From an uncultured Paracoccaceae bacterium (GTDB taxonomy: Bacteria; Pseudomonadota; Alphaproteobacteria; Rhodobacterales; Rhodobacteraceae): 64,000 bases of DNA. The notes under the pieces are model-generated. The model searched no databases, was not told the origin of the DNA, and worked only from the letters and a program-made list of their open reading frames with translations. The translations under genes were made by a program, and so were the position numbers. Location: contig CANKYO010000006.1 of assembly GCA_947488175.1 (NCBI GenBank), forward strand, positions 1-64,000, written 5' to 3'. This document shows positions 19,634 through 29,280 of this stretch, piece after piece; the stretch's first letter is position 1; each line of letters begins with the position of its first letter.

Positions 19634-19903
19634 TTAGTAGCCTTCGCCGAATTTGTCCGCCACCAATTCCTTGATGGCCGTAGCAAGCTCCTCCGCCTGC
19701 GGCCCTCGGGTCTCTACGTCAATAAAGGTTCCGACGGAAGCTGCCAACATTAAAAGGCCCATGATGCTGTCGCCGCTGGTGCTTTCACCATCTTTGCTGA
19801 TGGTGGCGTCTGCGTCAAAGCTTTCAACGACCTCAACCAGACGGGCGGAGGCGCGGGCATGCAGCCCTTTGATATTCTCGATCTTCAGACGGCAGGTTGT
19901 CAT
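19634..19903 (-). CDS. HPr-family phosphocarrier protein of the nitrogen-type PTS
   Basis: An 89-residue HPr. The phosphorylatable histidine is in KGLHARASARLVE (about residue 15), and the HprK-type regulatory serine region is SGDSIMGLLMLAAS. It transfers phosphate to the EIIA encoded just upstream rather than to sugar permeases, none of which are encoded here. Its start overlaps the EIIA stop by 4 bp. The operon order chvI-chvG-hprK-rapZ-EIIA-HPr is the conserved alphaproteobacterial arrangement. Confidence 0.93.
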   Translation of the reverse strand: MTTCRLKIENIKGLHARASARLVEVVESFDADATISKDGESTSGDSIMGLLMLAASVGTFIDVETRGPQAEELATAIKELVADKFGEGY

Positions 19904-20295
19904 GTAGGTGTCCCGCCATTGTGGAAGTTGATGTATTTGTGGGCGGCTGCGATGGCGGCATCAACGGCGTCCGGTACGGACCGCTTGCGCGATTTGGCCA
20001 GCTTGATCAGCATTGGCAGGTTCGCCCCATAAAGGATGCGCCGGTTTTCGGGGTTGCAGGCCCGCAGCGACAGGTTGGAGGGCGATCCACCGAACATGTC
20101 GGTCACGATCACCACCCCTTCGCCGGTATCCACAGCGTCGGCGGCTGCACAGATTTCAGATTGCTTTGCGGCGCGATCATCTTCGGGGCCGATAGCGATG
20201 CTGACCATCCCCTCTTGCGCGCCCACCACATGTTCAACTGCGGCAAGGTATTCGCCCGCCAGCCCGCCATGTGCCACAATCACGATACCGATCAA
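19900..20295 (-). CDS. PTS EIIA component, mannose family
   Basis: A 131-residue EIIA of the mannose/EIIA-Man superfamily. The N-terminal strand [16 protein letters not shown] carries the phospho-acceptor histidine at residue 9, followed by [17 protein letters not shown] and a C-terminal domain with [12 protein letters not shown]. No EIIB, EIIC or EIID partners are nearby, so it is likely regulatory. It overlaps rapZ and the HPr gene by 4 bp on each side. Confidence 0.92.
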   Translation of the reverse strand: MIGIVIVAHGGLAGEYLAAVEHVVGAQEGMVSIAIGPEDDRAAKQSEICAAADAVDTGEGVVIVTDMFGGSPSNLSLRACNPENRRILYGANLPMLIKLAKSRKRSVPDAVDAAIAAAHKYINFHNGGTPT

Positions 20296-21212
20296 ACCTT
20301 TTGACCCTTGCCAACTGACGCCTGAAGATCACGCCGCTCCATTTCACGGTGTCGTTTAGACACATGCCATCCGTCTTTCGCAAGTGCAGAAGCGAGCCTT
20401 TCTGCAACTGCAACAGACCGGTGTTGCCCGCCGGTACATCCAAACCCGATGGAAAGATGCGCCTTGCCTTCGTCTTTGTGCGCCGGCAACAGAAGATCGG
20501 CGAGCGATTTTATCCGTTCGAAGAAGGGTTCGAAACGCGGATCTTCGGCGACATAGGCCGCCACCGCAGGATCGCGCCCATCCAGCGCCCGCAGCTTTTC
20601 ATCCCAGTGCGGATTGCGCAGGAACCGGCAATCCATAACGATATCCATCCCCCGGGGCAGCCCGCGTTTGTAGGAGAATGAGTGGATCGTCACACCCAGT
20701 TGCCGCCCTTCGCCGGTGGCAAACCAGCGATCCACTTCGGCGCGCAGATCGTGAGGCGACAGCCCGCTTGTGTCGATCAGCACGTCAGCTCGCGCACGGA
20801 TCGGCACCAGCAGGTCCCGTTCGCGGGCAATCCCGGCCAGAGGTGGCCCGGCGGGTGCCAGCGGATGCCTGCGCCGCGTTTCGGAATAGCGCCGCACCAG
20901 TTCTTCTTCATCCGCATCGAGATAGAGCACCTGGGCGTTCAGGTCGGTCCGCCCACTTAGCTGGTCTATGGTTTCGATCAGGGCATTGGTGCTGAAATCC
21001 CGATTGCGCACGTCCAGCCCCAGAACCAGTGGACGGTTAGGCGGCGGGCCGTCCAGCAACCGGGGGAGCAACGACAGCGGCAGGTTGTCGATGACTTCGT
21101 ATCCCAGATCCTCGAGCGCGTTGATCGCGGTTGATCGCCCGGCGCCGGACGGCCCCGTGACCAATACGATGGTCGGGGTCTTCTGGTCGGGTCGCGGGTC
21201 CGGGTCTGTCAT
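20292..21212 (-). CDS. rapZ: RNase adapter / nucleotide-binding protein RapZ
   Basis: A 306-residue RapZ (YvcJ/YhbJ) protein. The Walker A motif GPSGAGRST is at residues 20-28, with the Walker B region [12 protein letters not shown]. The C-terminal domain has [26 protein letters not shown] and [17 protein letters not shown]. Enterobacterial RapZ guides RNase E to GlmZ. In alphaproteobacteria the target is not established, but the gene is stably linked to hprK and PTS genes. It overlaps hprK and EIIA by 4 bp. Confidence 0.94.
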   Translation of the reverse strand: MTDPDPRPDQKTPTIVLVTGPSGAGRSTAINALEDLGYEVIDNLPLSLLPRLLDGPPPNRPLVLGLDVRNRDFSTNALIETIDQLSGRTDLNAQVLYLDADEEELVRRYSETRRRHPLAPAGPPLAGIARERDLLVPIRARADVLIDTSGLSPHDLRAEVDRWFATGEGRQLGVTIHSFSYKRGLPRGMDIVMDCRFLRNPHWDEKLRALDGRDPAVAAYVAEDPRFEPFFERIKSLADLLLPAHKDEGKAHLSIGFGCTGGQHRSVAVAERLASALAKDGWHVSKRHREMERRDLQASVGKGQKV

Positions 21213-21634
21213 CGATTACTCCACCCTGCCTTGAGGAGCTGCAGGATTGCCGGAGCAAAATGTGGTCCATCGACCGCATGAATCAAGGGAACATCCAATC
21301 CCAACAGCGTGACCACGCGTCGGGGTGGCAGGCGTTCACTTTCTGTTTCGTCGAGATCCACGATAAGCACAACCTGCGCCTGTGTAGATGGGTCCGCATT
21401 CAGCACACCGACGCCCCGCGCCTCGATCAATCCGCGAATCGTGTCGGGGCCCCGTGCAAGTAACCTGTCGTCATTTCGCATGACGATAACCCTGTCATCG
21501 GCCACAAGGCTGCACCCCATGCCCATCAGCACCAAACCCAAGGTCGATTTTCCCGACCCCGATCCCCCCCTGATCATGACGGCACGATCATTCCATGCAA
21601 CACAGGTGGCGTGGATCGTCTGCGATTGCGTCAA
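21209..21634 (-). CDS. hprK: HPr kinase/phosphorylase, short alphaproteobacterial form
   Basis: A 141-residue HprK that lacks the N-terminal domain of Firmicute enzymes (about 310 residues), as is usual in alphaproteobacteria. The P-loop [11 protein letters not shown] is at residues 22-32, then [13 protein letters not shown] (Walker B and catalytic Asp) and the C-terminal [12 protein letters not shown] signature. It phosphorylates a serine of HPr and so modulates phosphoryl flow to EIIA. It starts 9 bp after chvG and overlaps rapZ by 4 bp. Confidence 0.93.
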   Translation of the reverse strand: MTQSQTIHATCVAWNDRAVMIRGGSGSGKSTLGLVLMGMGCSLVADDRVIVMRNDDRLLARGPDTIRGLIEARGVGVLNADPSTQAQVVLIVDLDETESERLPPRRVVTLLGLDVPLIHAVDGPHFAPAILQLLKAGWSNR

Positions 21635-21643
21635 GATGCACCG

Positions 21644-23377
21644 TCAGACCGGCAGGCCCACGACAAAGCGTGCGCCAAGCGGTTCGGATGTTGGATCAGA
21701 GTCGGTGGGCCTGATGTTTTCGGCCCAGATCACGCCGCCATGCGCCTCGACAATCTGTTTCGAGATGGCGAGACCGAGGCCGGAGTTGTTGCCGAATTGC
21801 CCTTCTGGCCGTTCTGAATAGAACCGCTGGAAAATCTTTGTCAGCGCCTCATCCGGGATGCCGGGGCCTGTATCCTCGACCACAACAAGCACGCGGTTTT
21901 GCCGCCGCCGCGCCCAGACCCGGATCGCATCACCGGTGTCACAGAACGATACGGCATTGGTGATCAGATTGACGAAAACCTGTGCAAGCCGCCCTTCTAG
22001 CCCCTGCACATGTATCGGTTCTTCGGGCATGTCGGCGATAAAGTCGATCCCGCGCTGGGTGGCGTCGGTGCTGAGGAATTCGATAATATTGCCCAGCATA
22101 TTGAGCAGATCGAAGGTTTCTTCCTCTTCCTTGACCAGTTCACTGTCGAGCCGCGATGCGTTCGAGATATCACTGACCAAACGATCAAGGCGTTTCACGT
22201 CGTGTTCGATGACTTCCAACAGCCGCTCCCGCTGGTCAGCCCGCTTTGCCACCCGCATCGTGCCAACAGCAGACCGCAGCGAAGCCAGCGGGTTCTTGAT
22301 TTCGTGGGCGACATCAGCGGCAAACTGTTCGTTGCCTTCAATCCGTTCGTAAAGCGCAGACACCATGCCCCGCAAGGCACCCGATAATCTACCGATTTCG
22401 TCTGGCCGTGCGGTCAGGTCGGGAATGCGAACCTTGACCGGTGACATGCGGCGCGCGTTCTTTTCATGGCTGCTTTCTGCAGCTGCGGCCAGATCGGCCA
22501 AGGGGTTGGCGATGGTGGAGGCCAAGACAAGGCTGAGCCCAACGCTGACCATGATGCCAACAAGAAAAAGGCGCAGCACCTGTTCACGTTCGCGGCGAAC
22601 AAGGCTGTCCACCTCACCTGCGGCGGTGGTGACCGCGATGACGCCGACGATATTGTCGTCGCGCAAGATAGGCGTTGTGACGATGAAGCTGATCACACCA
22701 CCAATATCGGTAGCATCCAGCAGCGTACCGCTTTGGATTGACTCGATCACGTTATTCTGCGCGAGTTCAAAGAGCTGTTCTTCGGCTGTGCGCAAATCAG
22801 GATCGATCCAGAACAGGCTCACAACCCGGTTCCAAGTCCCGCCAAGAAAGTCGATCAGGAATGTCCCACCTGTCGTCTGCACCAGCTCGGCAATTTCATT
22901 GGCTCCCAGACTGCCCGTTGCTGACGCAACCAGGGTCGCATCAGGCGTGAACAGTGACACCTCGACCCCGCCGCGCAGGTTCAGGCCCGCCAAAGCTGCA
23001 GCGGGGTCTATTCCGTCCGCGGCAATAAGGTTAATGGGAGCCACCGAAGGCAATTGTGCTTCGAACACGTTCGCGATTAGCTGGGCTTCATTGACCAGGC
23101 CCTTGGCCCGCTGATAGGCTAGGTTATCCCGCGAGGGGTTGAGATAGAGCACACCGGCGATAAGCAGGATCAAAGCGATCAGGTTGAACGTGATGATCTT
23201 ACGCGCAATCGGCGAACTGCGCAGGGACAACAGCCCGCGCCGCGACTGCGGAGTGGCATCTTCCATGCCCATCATTTCCGGAGACAGCCAATCGTCGCCC
23301 AGCACAAGGTCGGGTTCGCGCGCCGCTGCGCGCACGGACTTCAGGTCACGTACGTCAACCTTTGGGGCTGATGTCAT
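21644..23377 (-). CDS. chvG: Sensor histidine kinase ChvG/ExoS
   Basis: A 577-residue inner-membrane histidine kinase. Order of parts: cytoplasmic N-terminus, helix at about 60-80, periplasmic stimulus-sensing domain at 85-270, second helix near 275-300 (LFLVGIMVSVGLSLVLAS), HAMP, HisKA with the phosphorylated histidine in FAADVAHEIKNPLASLRSAV, and HATPase motifs FVNLITNAVSF, VEDTGPGIPDEAL and NNSGLGLAISKQI. In rhizobia ChvG responds to acid and envelope stress and is held off by ExoR; no exoR is seen here. It lies 3 bp after chvI. Confidence 0.93.
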   Translation of the reverse strand: MTSAPKVDVRDLKSVRAAAREPDLVLGDDWLSPEMMGMEDATPQSRRGLLSLRSSPIARKIITFNLIALILLIAGVLYLNPSRDNLAYQRAKGLVNEAQLIANVFEAQLPSVAPINLIAADGIDPAAALAGLNLRGGVEVSLFTPDATLVASATGSLGANEIAELVQTTGGTFLIDFLGGTWNRVVSLFWIDPDLRTAEEQLFELAQNNVIESIQSGTLLDATDIGGVISFIVTTPILRDDNIVGVIAVTTAAGEVDSLVRREREQVLRLFLVGIMVSVGLSLVLASTIANPLADLAAAAESSHEKNARRMSPVKVRIPDLTARPDEIGRLSGALRGMVSALYERIEGNEQFAADVAHEIKNPLASLRSAVGTMRVAKRADQRERLLEVIEHDVKRLDRLVSDISNASRLDSELVKEEEETFDLLNMLGNIIEFLSTDATQRGIDFIADMPEEPIHVQGLEGRLAQVFVNLITNAVSFCDTGDAIRVWARRRQNRVLVVVEDTGPGIPDEALTKIFQRFYSERPEGQFGNNSGLGLAISKQIVEAHGGVIWAENIRPTDSDPTSEPLGARFVVGLPV

Positions 23378-23380
23378 GCC

Positions 23381-24082
23381 TTACTCTTCGTTGTAGCGGT
23401 ACCCGATGCCATAAAGCGTCTCGATCGCGGAAAATTCGTTATCAGTGTTACGCATCTTTTTGCGCAGTCGTTTGATGTGGCTGTCGATGGTGCGGTCATC
23501 AACATAGACCTGATCATCATAAGCTACATCCATTAACTGATCACGACTTTTCACAAACCCGGGGCGCTGTGCCAAGGCCTGCAGCAACAGAAACTCTGTT
23601 ACGGTCAGGGAAACGTCCTGACCTTTCCATTTCACCGCATGACGCAGCGGGTCCATCACCAACTCGCCACGGACCATCACCTTGGTTTCTTCTGTCTCTT
23701 CGATCTCTTCGCCTGCAATCGCATCCTGACGGCGCAACAGCGCGCGGATGCGTTCGACCAGCAAACGTTGCGAGAACGGCTTTTTTACATAATCGTCAGC
23801 GCCCATGCGCAGGCCCAGCACCTCGTCGATTTCATCATCCTTGGACGTCAGGAAGATCACCGGCATTGAGGTCTTCTGACGGAGCCGCTGCAGCAGGTCC
23901 ATGCCATCCATTCGCGGCATCTTGATGTCAAGAACGGCCAGTTCCGGCATCCTTTTGTTGAAGGCCTCAAGCGCCGCTTGACCGTCATTGTAGGTTTCCA
24001 CTTCGAAGCCTTCGGCCTCGAGCGTCATGGAGACCGAGGTCAGGATATTCCGATCATCGTCAACCAAAGCTATTCTGGACAT
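23381..24082 (-). CDS. chvI: Response regulator ChvI, OmpR family
   Basis: A 233-residue regulator. The receiver domain has acidic residues in ALVDDDRN, the phospho-accepting Asp in [14 protein letters not shown] (about residue 53), Thr/Ser in [10 protein letters not shown] and Lys in DYVKKPF. The winged-helix output ends [18 protein letters not shown] and [10 protein letters not shown]. It pairs with ChvG and heads the PTS operon, so envelope signals and the PTS phosphorelay share one transcript. It is divergent from pckA. Confidence 0.95.
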   Translation of the reverse strand: MSRIALVDDDRNILTSVSMTLEAEGFEVETYNDGQAALEAFNKRMPELAVLDIKMPRMDGMDLLQRLRQKTSMPVIFLTSKDDEIDEVLGLRMGADDYVKKPFSQRLLVERIRALLRRQDAIAGEEIEETEETKVMVRGELVMDPLRHAVKWKGQDVSLTVTEFLLLQALAQRPGFVKSRDQLMDVAYDDQVYVDDRTIDSHIKRLRKKMRNTDNEFSAIETLYGIGYRYNEE

Positions 24083-24250
24083 GGGATCGTTCCCCTAATT
24101 ACTGAAATGTTTGTCGCTCGCTCGCATCCACTCTTCATCTTTTTATATAGACGAATCAATCCCAAAGTCCCAGCCCGCCACAATATCGCCTTAATTGGTT
24201 CAATTTTGTCATTCGGCCTGATTGCCAGGCATCAGCGATCATCACGGGAC

Positions 24251-24287
24251 CATTTGGTTGCGCTAACACGCATTTGGTTGCGCTAAC
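24251..24287 (+). promoter_or_regulatory. Tandem 17-bp operator-like repeat upstream of pckA
   Basis: The 17-mer CATTTGGTTGCGCTAAC occurs exactly at 24251-24267 and again at 24271-24287, a 20-bp period. Its core TTGCGCTAA is an imperfect palindrome with a central CG, as in LacI-family operators. It lies 92-128 bp before the pckA start in the 296-bp chvI-pckA gap, which otherwise shows no ORF. Confidence 0.6.
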
Positions 24288-24378
24288 TGTGGCAAAGCGC
24301 ACTACCAGCCCTTTGAAACATGGTGTTAATGAGTGGGTATCGCGGGCCATCCCGGCCCGGTATTTGAGGAGCGAACCC

Positions 24379-25977
24379 ATGGACCAAGGTACGGTCAACC
24401 CGAAGATGAGGCTTGAGGATCAAGGCATCACAGGGCTGGGTTACGTGTATTACAACCGCTCTGAGGCCGAGTTGCATGATGCTGCCGTCGCGGCAGGTGA
24501 AGGTGTCACCGGGAAAGGCGGCACGTTTCTGGTGACGACCGGTAAGCACACAGGGCGGTCGCCCAAGGACAAATTTGTCGTGCGCACACCATCTGTGGAA
24601 GACACGATCTGGTGGGAAAACAACCCGCCGATGGACCCGGCGAAATTCGATGTCCTGTATGCCGACATGCTGGCGCATATGAAGGGCGGCACCTATAACG
24701 TGCAAGACCTTTATGGCGGGGCAGACCCGGCGCATCGTCTGGATGTGCGCGTGGTGACCGAACTGGCCTGGCATGGCCTATTCATCCGGCACCTGTTGCG
24801 TCGCCCTGAACAATCGGAACTGGCGACTTTCGTACCCGATTTCACGATCATCAATTGCCCGACCTTCAAGGCCGATCCTGAAAAGCATGGCTGCCGGTCG
24901 GACACGGTGATTGCCCTGAACATGGATGCCAAGTTGATCCTGATCGGTGGCACTGAATATGCGGGCGAAAACAAGAAATCGGTCTTTACGCTGTTGAACT
25001 ATCTGTTGCCCGAAAAGGGCATCATGCCGATGCATTGTTCGGCCAACCACGCCCCCGGCAATCCGGTCGATACGGCTGTGTTCTTTGGCCTGTCCGGAAC
25101 GGGCAAGACCACCCTGTCGGCGGACCCGACCCGTGTTCTGATCGGCGACGATGAACATGGCTGGTCGGAGCGCGGTACCTTCAACTTTGAAGGTGGTTGT
25201 TATGCCAAAACCATCGGTCTTGACCCCGAAGCAGAGCCGGAGATTTACGCCACCTGTTCGATGCCGCACACGGTCATCGAAAACATGGTGTTTGATCTCG
25301 ACACGCTGGAACTGGATTTCGAGGATGACAGCCTGACAGCAAATATGCGCTGTGCCTATCCGTTGAACTACATCTCCAACGCGTCCGAACGCGCGCTGGG
25401 CGGGCACCCCAAGAACATCATAATGCTGACATGTGATGCCTTTGGTGTCTTGCCGCCAATCGCCCGGCTGACACCGGCACAGGCGATGTATCACTTCCTG
25501 TCGGGCTTCACATCGAAGGTTGCCGGCACCGAACGTGGTGTGACCGAGCCGGAGCCGACATTCAGCACGTGTTTCGGCGCGCCCTTCATGCCCCGCCGTC
25601 CCGAGGCCTATGGCAACCTGTTGCGCAGCAAGATTGCAAGCCACGGTGCCACCTGCTGGTTGGTCAATACGGGCTGGACCGGGGGCGCCTATGGCACCGG
25701 ATCACGCATGCCGATCAAGGCCACCCGTGCGCTGCTGAGTGCGGCCCTGGATGGTACCCTGATCGAGAGTGCGTTCCGCAAGGACCCGCATTTCGGCTTT
25801 GAAGTACCGATCTCGGTCGATGGGGTGGATGATGGTCTGCTGAACCCGCGTGATACATGGGCAGACAAGGACGCCTATGATGCGCAGGCCGCGAAACTGG
25901 TAACCATGTTCAGCGATAACTTCGAGAAATACGTGCCATTCATTGATGATGACGTGAAGGCCGCCGCCATCGGCTGA
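24379..25977 (+). CDS. pckA: Phosphoenolpyruvate carboxykinase (ATP)
   Basis: A 532-residue cytoplasmic enzyme that makes PEP from oxaloacetate and ATP, the entry step of gluconeogenesis. Motifs: [15 protein letters not shown] (substrate loop), [10 protein letters not shown], the PCK P-loop [26 protein letters not shown], and [35 protein letters not shown]. The start [10 protein letters not shown] at 24379 follows TTTGAGGAG, and the open frame further upstream is only promoter DNA. Adjacency to chvIG, hprK and the tandem operator fits carbon-source control. A palindrome lies just after the stop. Confidence 0.97.
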   Translation: MDQGTVNPKMRLEDQGITGLGYVYYNRSEAELHDAAVAAGEGVTGKGGTFLVTTGKHTGRSPKDKFVVRTPSVEDTIWWENNPPMDPAKFDVLYADMLAHMKGGTYNVQDLYGGADPAHRLDVRVVTELAWHGLFIRHLLRRPEQSELATFVPDFTIINCPTFKADPEKHGCRSDTVIALNMDAKLILIGGTEYAGENKKSVFTLLNYLLPEKGIMPMHCSANHAPGNPVDTAVFFGLSGTGKTTLSADPTRVLIGDDEHGWSERGTFNFEGGCYAKTIGLDPEAEPEIYATCSMPHTVIENMVFDLDTLELDFEDDSLTANMRCAYPLNYISNASERALGGHPKNIIMLTCDAFGVLPPIARLTPAQAMYHFLSGFTSKVAGTERGVTEPEPTFSTCFGAPFMPRRPEAYGNLLRSKIASHGATCWLVNTGWTGGAYGTGSRMPIKATRALLSAALDGTLIESAFRKDPHFGFEVPISVDGVDDGLLNPRDTWADKDAYDAQAAKLVTMFSDNFEKYVPFIDDDVKAAAIG

Positions 25978-25989
25978 TCCGTTCCGGGC

Positions 25990-26011
25990 AAGATGGGTCA
26001 AGACCCATCTT
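25990..26011. terminator. 22-bp perfect palindrome after pckA
   Basis: AAGATGGGTC and GACCCATCTT flank AA, 13 bp after the pckA stop. It can act as a terminator hairpin with a TCAAGA loop, although the T tract is short. It resembles an intergenic palindrome I recall from Roseobacter genomes. Confidence 0.5.
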
Positions 26012-26110
26012 ACATAAGACTTCTGCCGCGCGATGGCCCCGCCGTCGCGCGGCTGTGATTAGCGATCGACGGGCTCTCGACATTATGGATCAGGCCCATA
26101 GATTGGTGGC

Positions 26111-26653
26111 ATGTATCGCCTGACCCCTCTCATCCTGATCGTGCCGGTTTTCGCCTGGGCGCAAGCCGCGTTGGAGCCGAGCCGGACATCGCCCGACATC
26201 GCCAGTTTCGAGGCGGGGATCATCTGCCCGCCGGAATCGGTCGGGACCTCGCCCGCACCCGGCACGCTGGCCGGTGAAACTCATATCATCGACGTGGACC
26301 CGCCCTTTGTCTCGACCGCCCGGCGCGTCCCGGCTGTCATGGGGATCGGGTTCGGGGTCAAAGCGATGGCTGCAGATGAGTTCGGGCTGGAAGATGTTGT
26401 GATGGTCGTCACCCATCCGCCTATGGGTGATGCGCAGGTGCAGACCCAAAGCTATGTCACGAGTATCAGCGGGGTCGCACCGTCATTGACATTCTATCAG
26501 TTCGATTTTGCCTATGAGCTTGTCACGGGTCCATGGCAAATGGTTGCCACGCGGGATGGTGAGGTGCTGTACCAGACCAGTTTTGAGGTCGTCCCCCCAC
26601 AACTGGTCCCGGAACTGGCCAGCGTCTGCGGTTTCGAAAATCTGCTGTCCTAA
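26111..26653 (+). CDS. DUF3859 domain exported protein
   Basis: A 180-residue protein with a signal peptide (MYRLTPLILIVPVFAWAQA, probable cleavage after about residue 19). The mature part matches the DUF3859 pattern: GIICPPE, then VPAVMGIGFGVKA, a VTHPPMG loop, a central FDFAYELVTGPWQMVATRDGEVLYQTSFEVV and a C-terminal cysteine (ASVCGF) able to pair with the one in IICPP. It is probably a periplasmic beta-sandwich of unknown role. It converges on the TauE/SafE gene, overlapping by 4 bp. Confidence 0.75.
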   Translation: MYRLTPLILIVPVFAWAQAALEPSRTSPDIASFEAGIICPPESVGTSPAPGTLAGETHIIDVDPPFVSTARRVPAVMGIGFGVKAMAADEFGLEDVVMVVTHPPMGDAQVQTQSYVTSISGVAPSLTFYQFDFAYELVTGPWQMVATRDGEVLYQTSFEVVPPQLVPELASVCGFENLLS

Positions 26654-27420
26654 CCCATCACGCCGCGCCGGATCAGATTGGCACCTGCGACCACCAGAAC
26701 AAGCAGGGTCACCTTGCGAAACCGTTCCTGATCGAACCGGTCACCAAGCTTGAACCCCAGCCACATGCCGATCAGTGCGGGCACGACCAGTGCCGCGGAG
26801 AAAGGCCACGTTTCCGCATTCAATACGCCGGACCGCAAATGCCCGGCCAGCAACATCACGGACCCCAGCCCGTAGATGACCCCCTGCACCGCCATCTGCC
26901 GGTCGCGTGGTGTGTTGAGCGCCAGCAGGTACAACACCGTGGGTGGCCCCCATGTTCCTGCAAGGCCACCCAGGATACCGGCCAGCGTGCCCGCCACCCA
27001 TTCGAAGGGCCGCCGCCACTTGGGCCCGATCCGGGGCCGCCACCCGGCCAACTGGATCGCGCAGAGCACCACAACTGGTACACCTAGAACGATGAACATG
27101 CCGTTGGTCGGGATACTGCGCAAAAACTGCGCCGAGATCAGGATCATGATGCAGACAAGGCTGATATAACGCCAGTGTTCGGCCAGTGCGTCCCGGGCTT
27201 TGCCCAATCCGGCCCTTGCCACTTGCAGGATATTTGTCGTGAGGATCGGGATGATGATCCCCGCCACGACCAGTTGCGGCTCGATCAGGATCCCCATGCC
27301 GGAGATCATCACCAGCGGCATCGCAAAGCCCACCGCCCCTTTGACAAAGCCGCCCAGCAAGGTGACGATAAAGGCAAAGGCGAGAATGGCAGGAGGCAGG
27401 ATGCTCAGGAATTCAGGCAT
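26650..27420 (-). CDS. TauE/SafE family sulfite/organosulfonate exporter-like protein
   Basis: A 256-residue inner-membrane protein with about eight helices in two repeats, each starting with a glycine-rich block: FVKGAVGFAMPLVMI in the N-terminal half and LAGILGGLAGTWGPPTVLYLLAL in the C-terminal half. The family moves anions such as sulfite, sulfoacetate or sulfonates, and direction and substrate cannot be read from sequence. It is divergent from mcd, with 147 bp between the starts. Confidence 0.85.
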   Translation of the reverse strand: MPEFLSILPPAILAFAFIVTLLGGFVKGAVGFAMPLVMISGMGILIEPQLVVAGIIIPILTTNILQVARAGLGKARDALAEHWRYISLVCIMILISAQFLRSIPTNGMFIVLGVPVVVLCAIQLAGWRPRIGPKWRRPFEWVAGTLAGILGGLAGTWGPPTVLYLLALNTPRDRQMAVQGVIYGLGSVMLLAGHLRSGVLNAETWPFSAALVVPALIGMWLGFKLGDRFDQERFRKVTLLVLVVAGANLIRRGVMG

Positions 27421-27567
27421 AATCTCTCTTACGCATTTGTATTTGCGGTTAATAGTGCGAATTCCGTTGCGACATTTTTATGCTTCTTGCTGCATCAGCT
27501 TGAATTATTATTGCGCTGCAGTTGCGAACACTTTATCTCTGCATGTGCAAAAACGAGGAATCGACAC

Positions 27568-29253
27568 ATGCCCCATGACGGACAGGACATGCCCATGACA
27601 CGAGGCCCGGTATTGGCTGATCTACTGACGCTGACCGGTGCGACCCTGCCTGCGGTGGATGATGTTCTGTCCCGCGCCAAGGCGGCTGTCGCCGGGCTCG
27701 TCAGTGAGGATGGGCGTGTTTCGGGTCAGTTGATCGAGGCGCATCAGACAGCCGCCCATGGCTTTGCCTGGCTGGTGACCTATGCGCAGGCGCTGCGCCA
27801 GATGCAGAGCTGGGCCATGCGTCTGGAAGACGCTGGCAAGTTTGGCGAGGTCGAACAGTTGATCCATCAGATCGCCTTTGGTGAATACCTTTGGCAGATC
27901 TATGGCGGCATCCAGATGAACCAGGGCGAGATGGTGCGCCTGCAGGATATGGGCCTGACACAGGACGACATGCGCGCCCTGATGGCCCCTGCTGTCATGA
28001 CGCTGACCCAGTCGGGCAACACACAGGCCGCCCGTACCCGTCTGGTGGAACTGATGCAGGAACAGGCCGCCAACATCACGGTCGGTGCCTCCGGTCTGGA
28101 TGATGAGTTGGAGATGATCCGCGAACAGTTCCGCCGCTTCAGCGTGGAAAAGGTGGAACCCTACGCCCATGACTGGCACCTGAAGGACGAGTTGATCCCC
28201 CTGGAGGTCATCAACGAGATGGCCGAACTGGGTGTCTTTGGCCTGACGATCCCCGAGGAATATGGCGGCTTTGGCCTGTCGAAAGCGTCGATGTGTGTGG
28301 TGAGCGAGGAATTGTCGCGCGGCTATATCGGTGTCGGGTCGCTCGGCACTCGAAGTGAAATCGCAGCGGAACTGATCCTGTGTGGGGGGACCGAAGCACA
28401 GAAGAAAAAATGGCTGCCCGGTCTGGCGAGTGCGGAAATCCTGCCAACGGCGGTCTTTACCGAACCCAATACCGGGTCCGATCTGGGGTCGTTGCGCACC
28501 CGTGCCCGCAAGGAGGGTGACGACTGGATCATCACCGGCAACAAGACCTGGATCACCCATGCCGCCCGCACCCATGTGATGACGGTGCTGGCGCGCACAA
28601 TCCCGGACACTGACAACTACAAGGGTCTGTCGATGTTCCTGGCGGAAAAGACGCCGGGCACGGATGAGGAACCCTTTGTCGATCCGGGTATTTCCGGGGG
28701 CGAGATCGAGGTGCTCGGTTATCGCGGGATGAAGGAATACACGCTGAACTTTGACGATTTCAAAGTGAAGGGTGAGAACCTGCTGGGCGAACGCGAAGGT
28801 CAGGGATTCAAGCAGTTGATGCAGACCTTTGAGTCCGCGCGCATCCAGACCGCCGCCCGCGCCATCGGTGTGGCGCAATCGGCGCTGGATGAAGGGATGC
28901 GGTATGCGCATGACCGCAAGCAATTCGGCAAGGCGCTGATCGATTTTCCCCGTGTGTCCGGCAAGCTGGCCATGATGGCTGTGGAAATCATGGTGGCGCG
29001 GCAACTGACCTATTTCAGCGCCCATGAGAAAGACCATGACCGCCGCTGCGATCTGGAGGCCGGGATGGCCAAACTGCTGGGTGCACGCGTGGCCTGGGCC
29101 TGTGCGGATAACGCCTTGCAGATCCATGGCGGCAACGGTTTCGCGCTGGAATACAAGATCAGCCGGATCCTGTGCGATGCGCGCATCCTGAATATCTTTG
29201 AAGGAGCGGCAGAGATTCAGGCGCAGGTGATTGCGCGGCGTTTGCTGGATTGA
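27568..29253 (+). CDS. mcd: (2S)-methylsuccinyl-CoA dehydrogenase
   Basis: A 561-residue flavin acyl-CoA dehydrogenase with about 150 extra N-terminal residues (helical, AHGFAWLVTYAQALRQMQSWA, and GEYLWQIYGGIQMNQGEM), the mark of the ethylmalonyl-CoA pathway enzyme Mcd, which oxidises methylsuccinyl-CoA to mesaconyl-CoA. The catalytic core shows TEPNTGSDLGSLRTRA, GYRGMKEYTLNFDDF, DRKQFGKALIDFPRVSGKL and QIHGGNGFALEYKISRI. ATG 27568 is chosen for the GAGGAA before it. The frame is open further upstream but runs through the promoter and antisense to TauE. Electrons should pass to EtfAB. The other pathway genes (ccr, ecm, mch) are not in the window. Confidence 0.9.
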   Translation: MPHDGQDMPMTRGPVLADLLTLTGATLPAVDDVLSRAKAAVAGLVSEDGRVSGQLIEAHQTAAHGFAWLVTYAQALRQMQSWAMRLEDAGKFGEVEQLIHQIAFGEYLWQIYGGIQMNQGEMVRLQDMGLTQDDMRALMAPAVMTLTQSGNTQAARTRLVELMQEQAANITVGASGLDDELEMIREQFRRFSVEKVEPYAHDWHLKDELIPLEVINEMAELGVFGLTIPEEYGGFGLSKASMCVVSEELSRGYIGVGSLGTRSEIAAELILCGGTEAQKKKWLPGLASAEILPTAVFTEPNTGSDLGSLRTRARKEGDDWIITGNKTWITHAARTHVMTVLARTIPDTDNYKGLSMFLAEKTPGTDEEPFVDPGISGGEIEVLGYRGMKEYTLNFDDFKVKGENLLGEREGQGFKQLMQTFESARIQTAARAIGVAQSALDEGMRYAHDRKQFGKALIDFPRVSGKLAMMAVEIMVARQLTYFSAHEKDHDRRCDLEAGMAKLLGARVAWACADNALQIHGGNGFALEYKISRILCDARILNIFEGAAEIQAQVIARRLLD

Positions 29254-29280
29254 TGACAAGGATAGGCTGCCTGACCGCAA

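Noticed and set aside
27622..29280. 552-residue open frame antisense to mcd
   Set aside because: It mirrors a strongly conserved dehydrogenase. The protein has no recognised domain, and its composition is the reverse-complement shadow of GC-rich codons.
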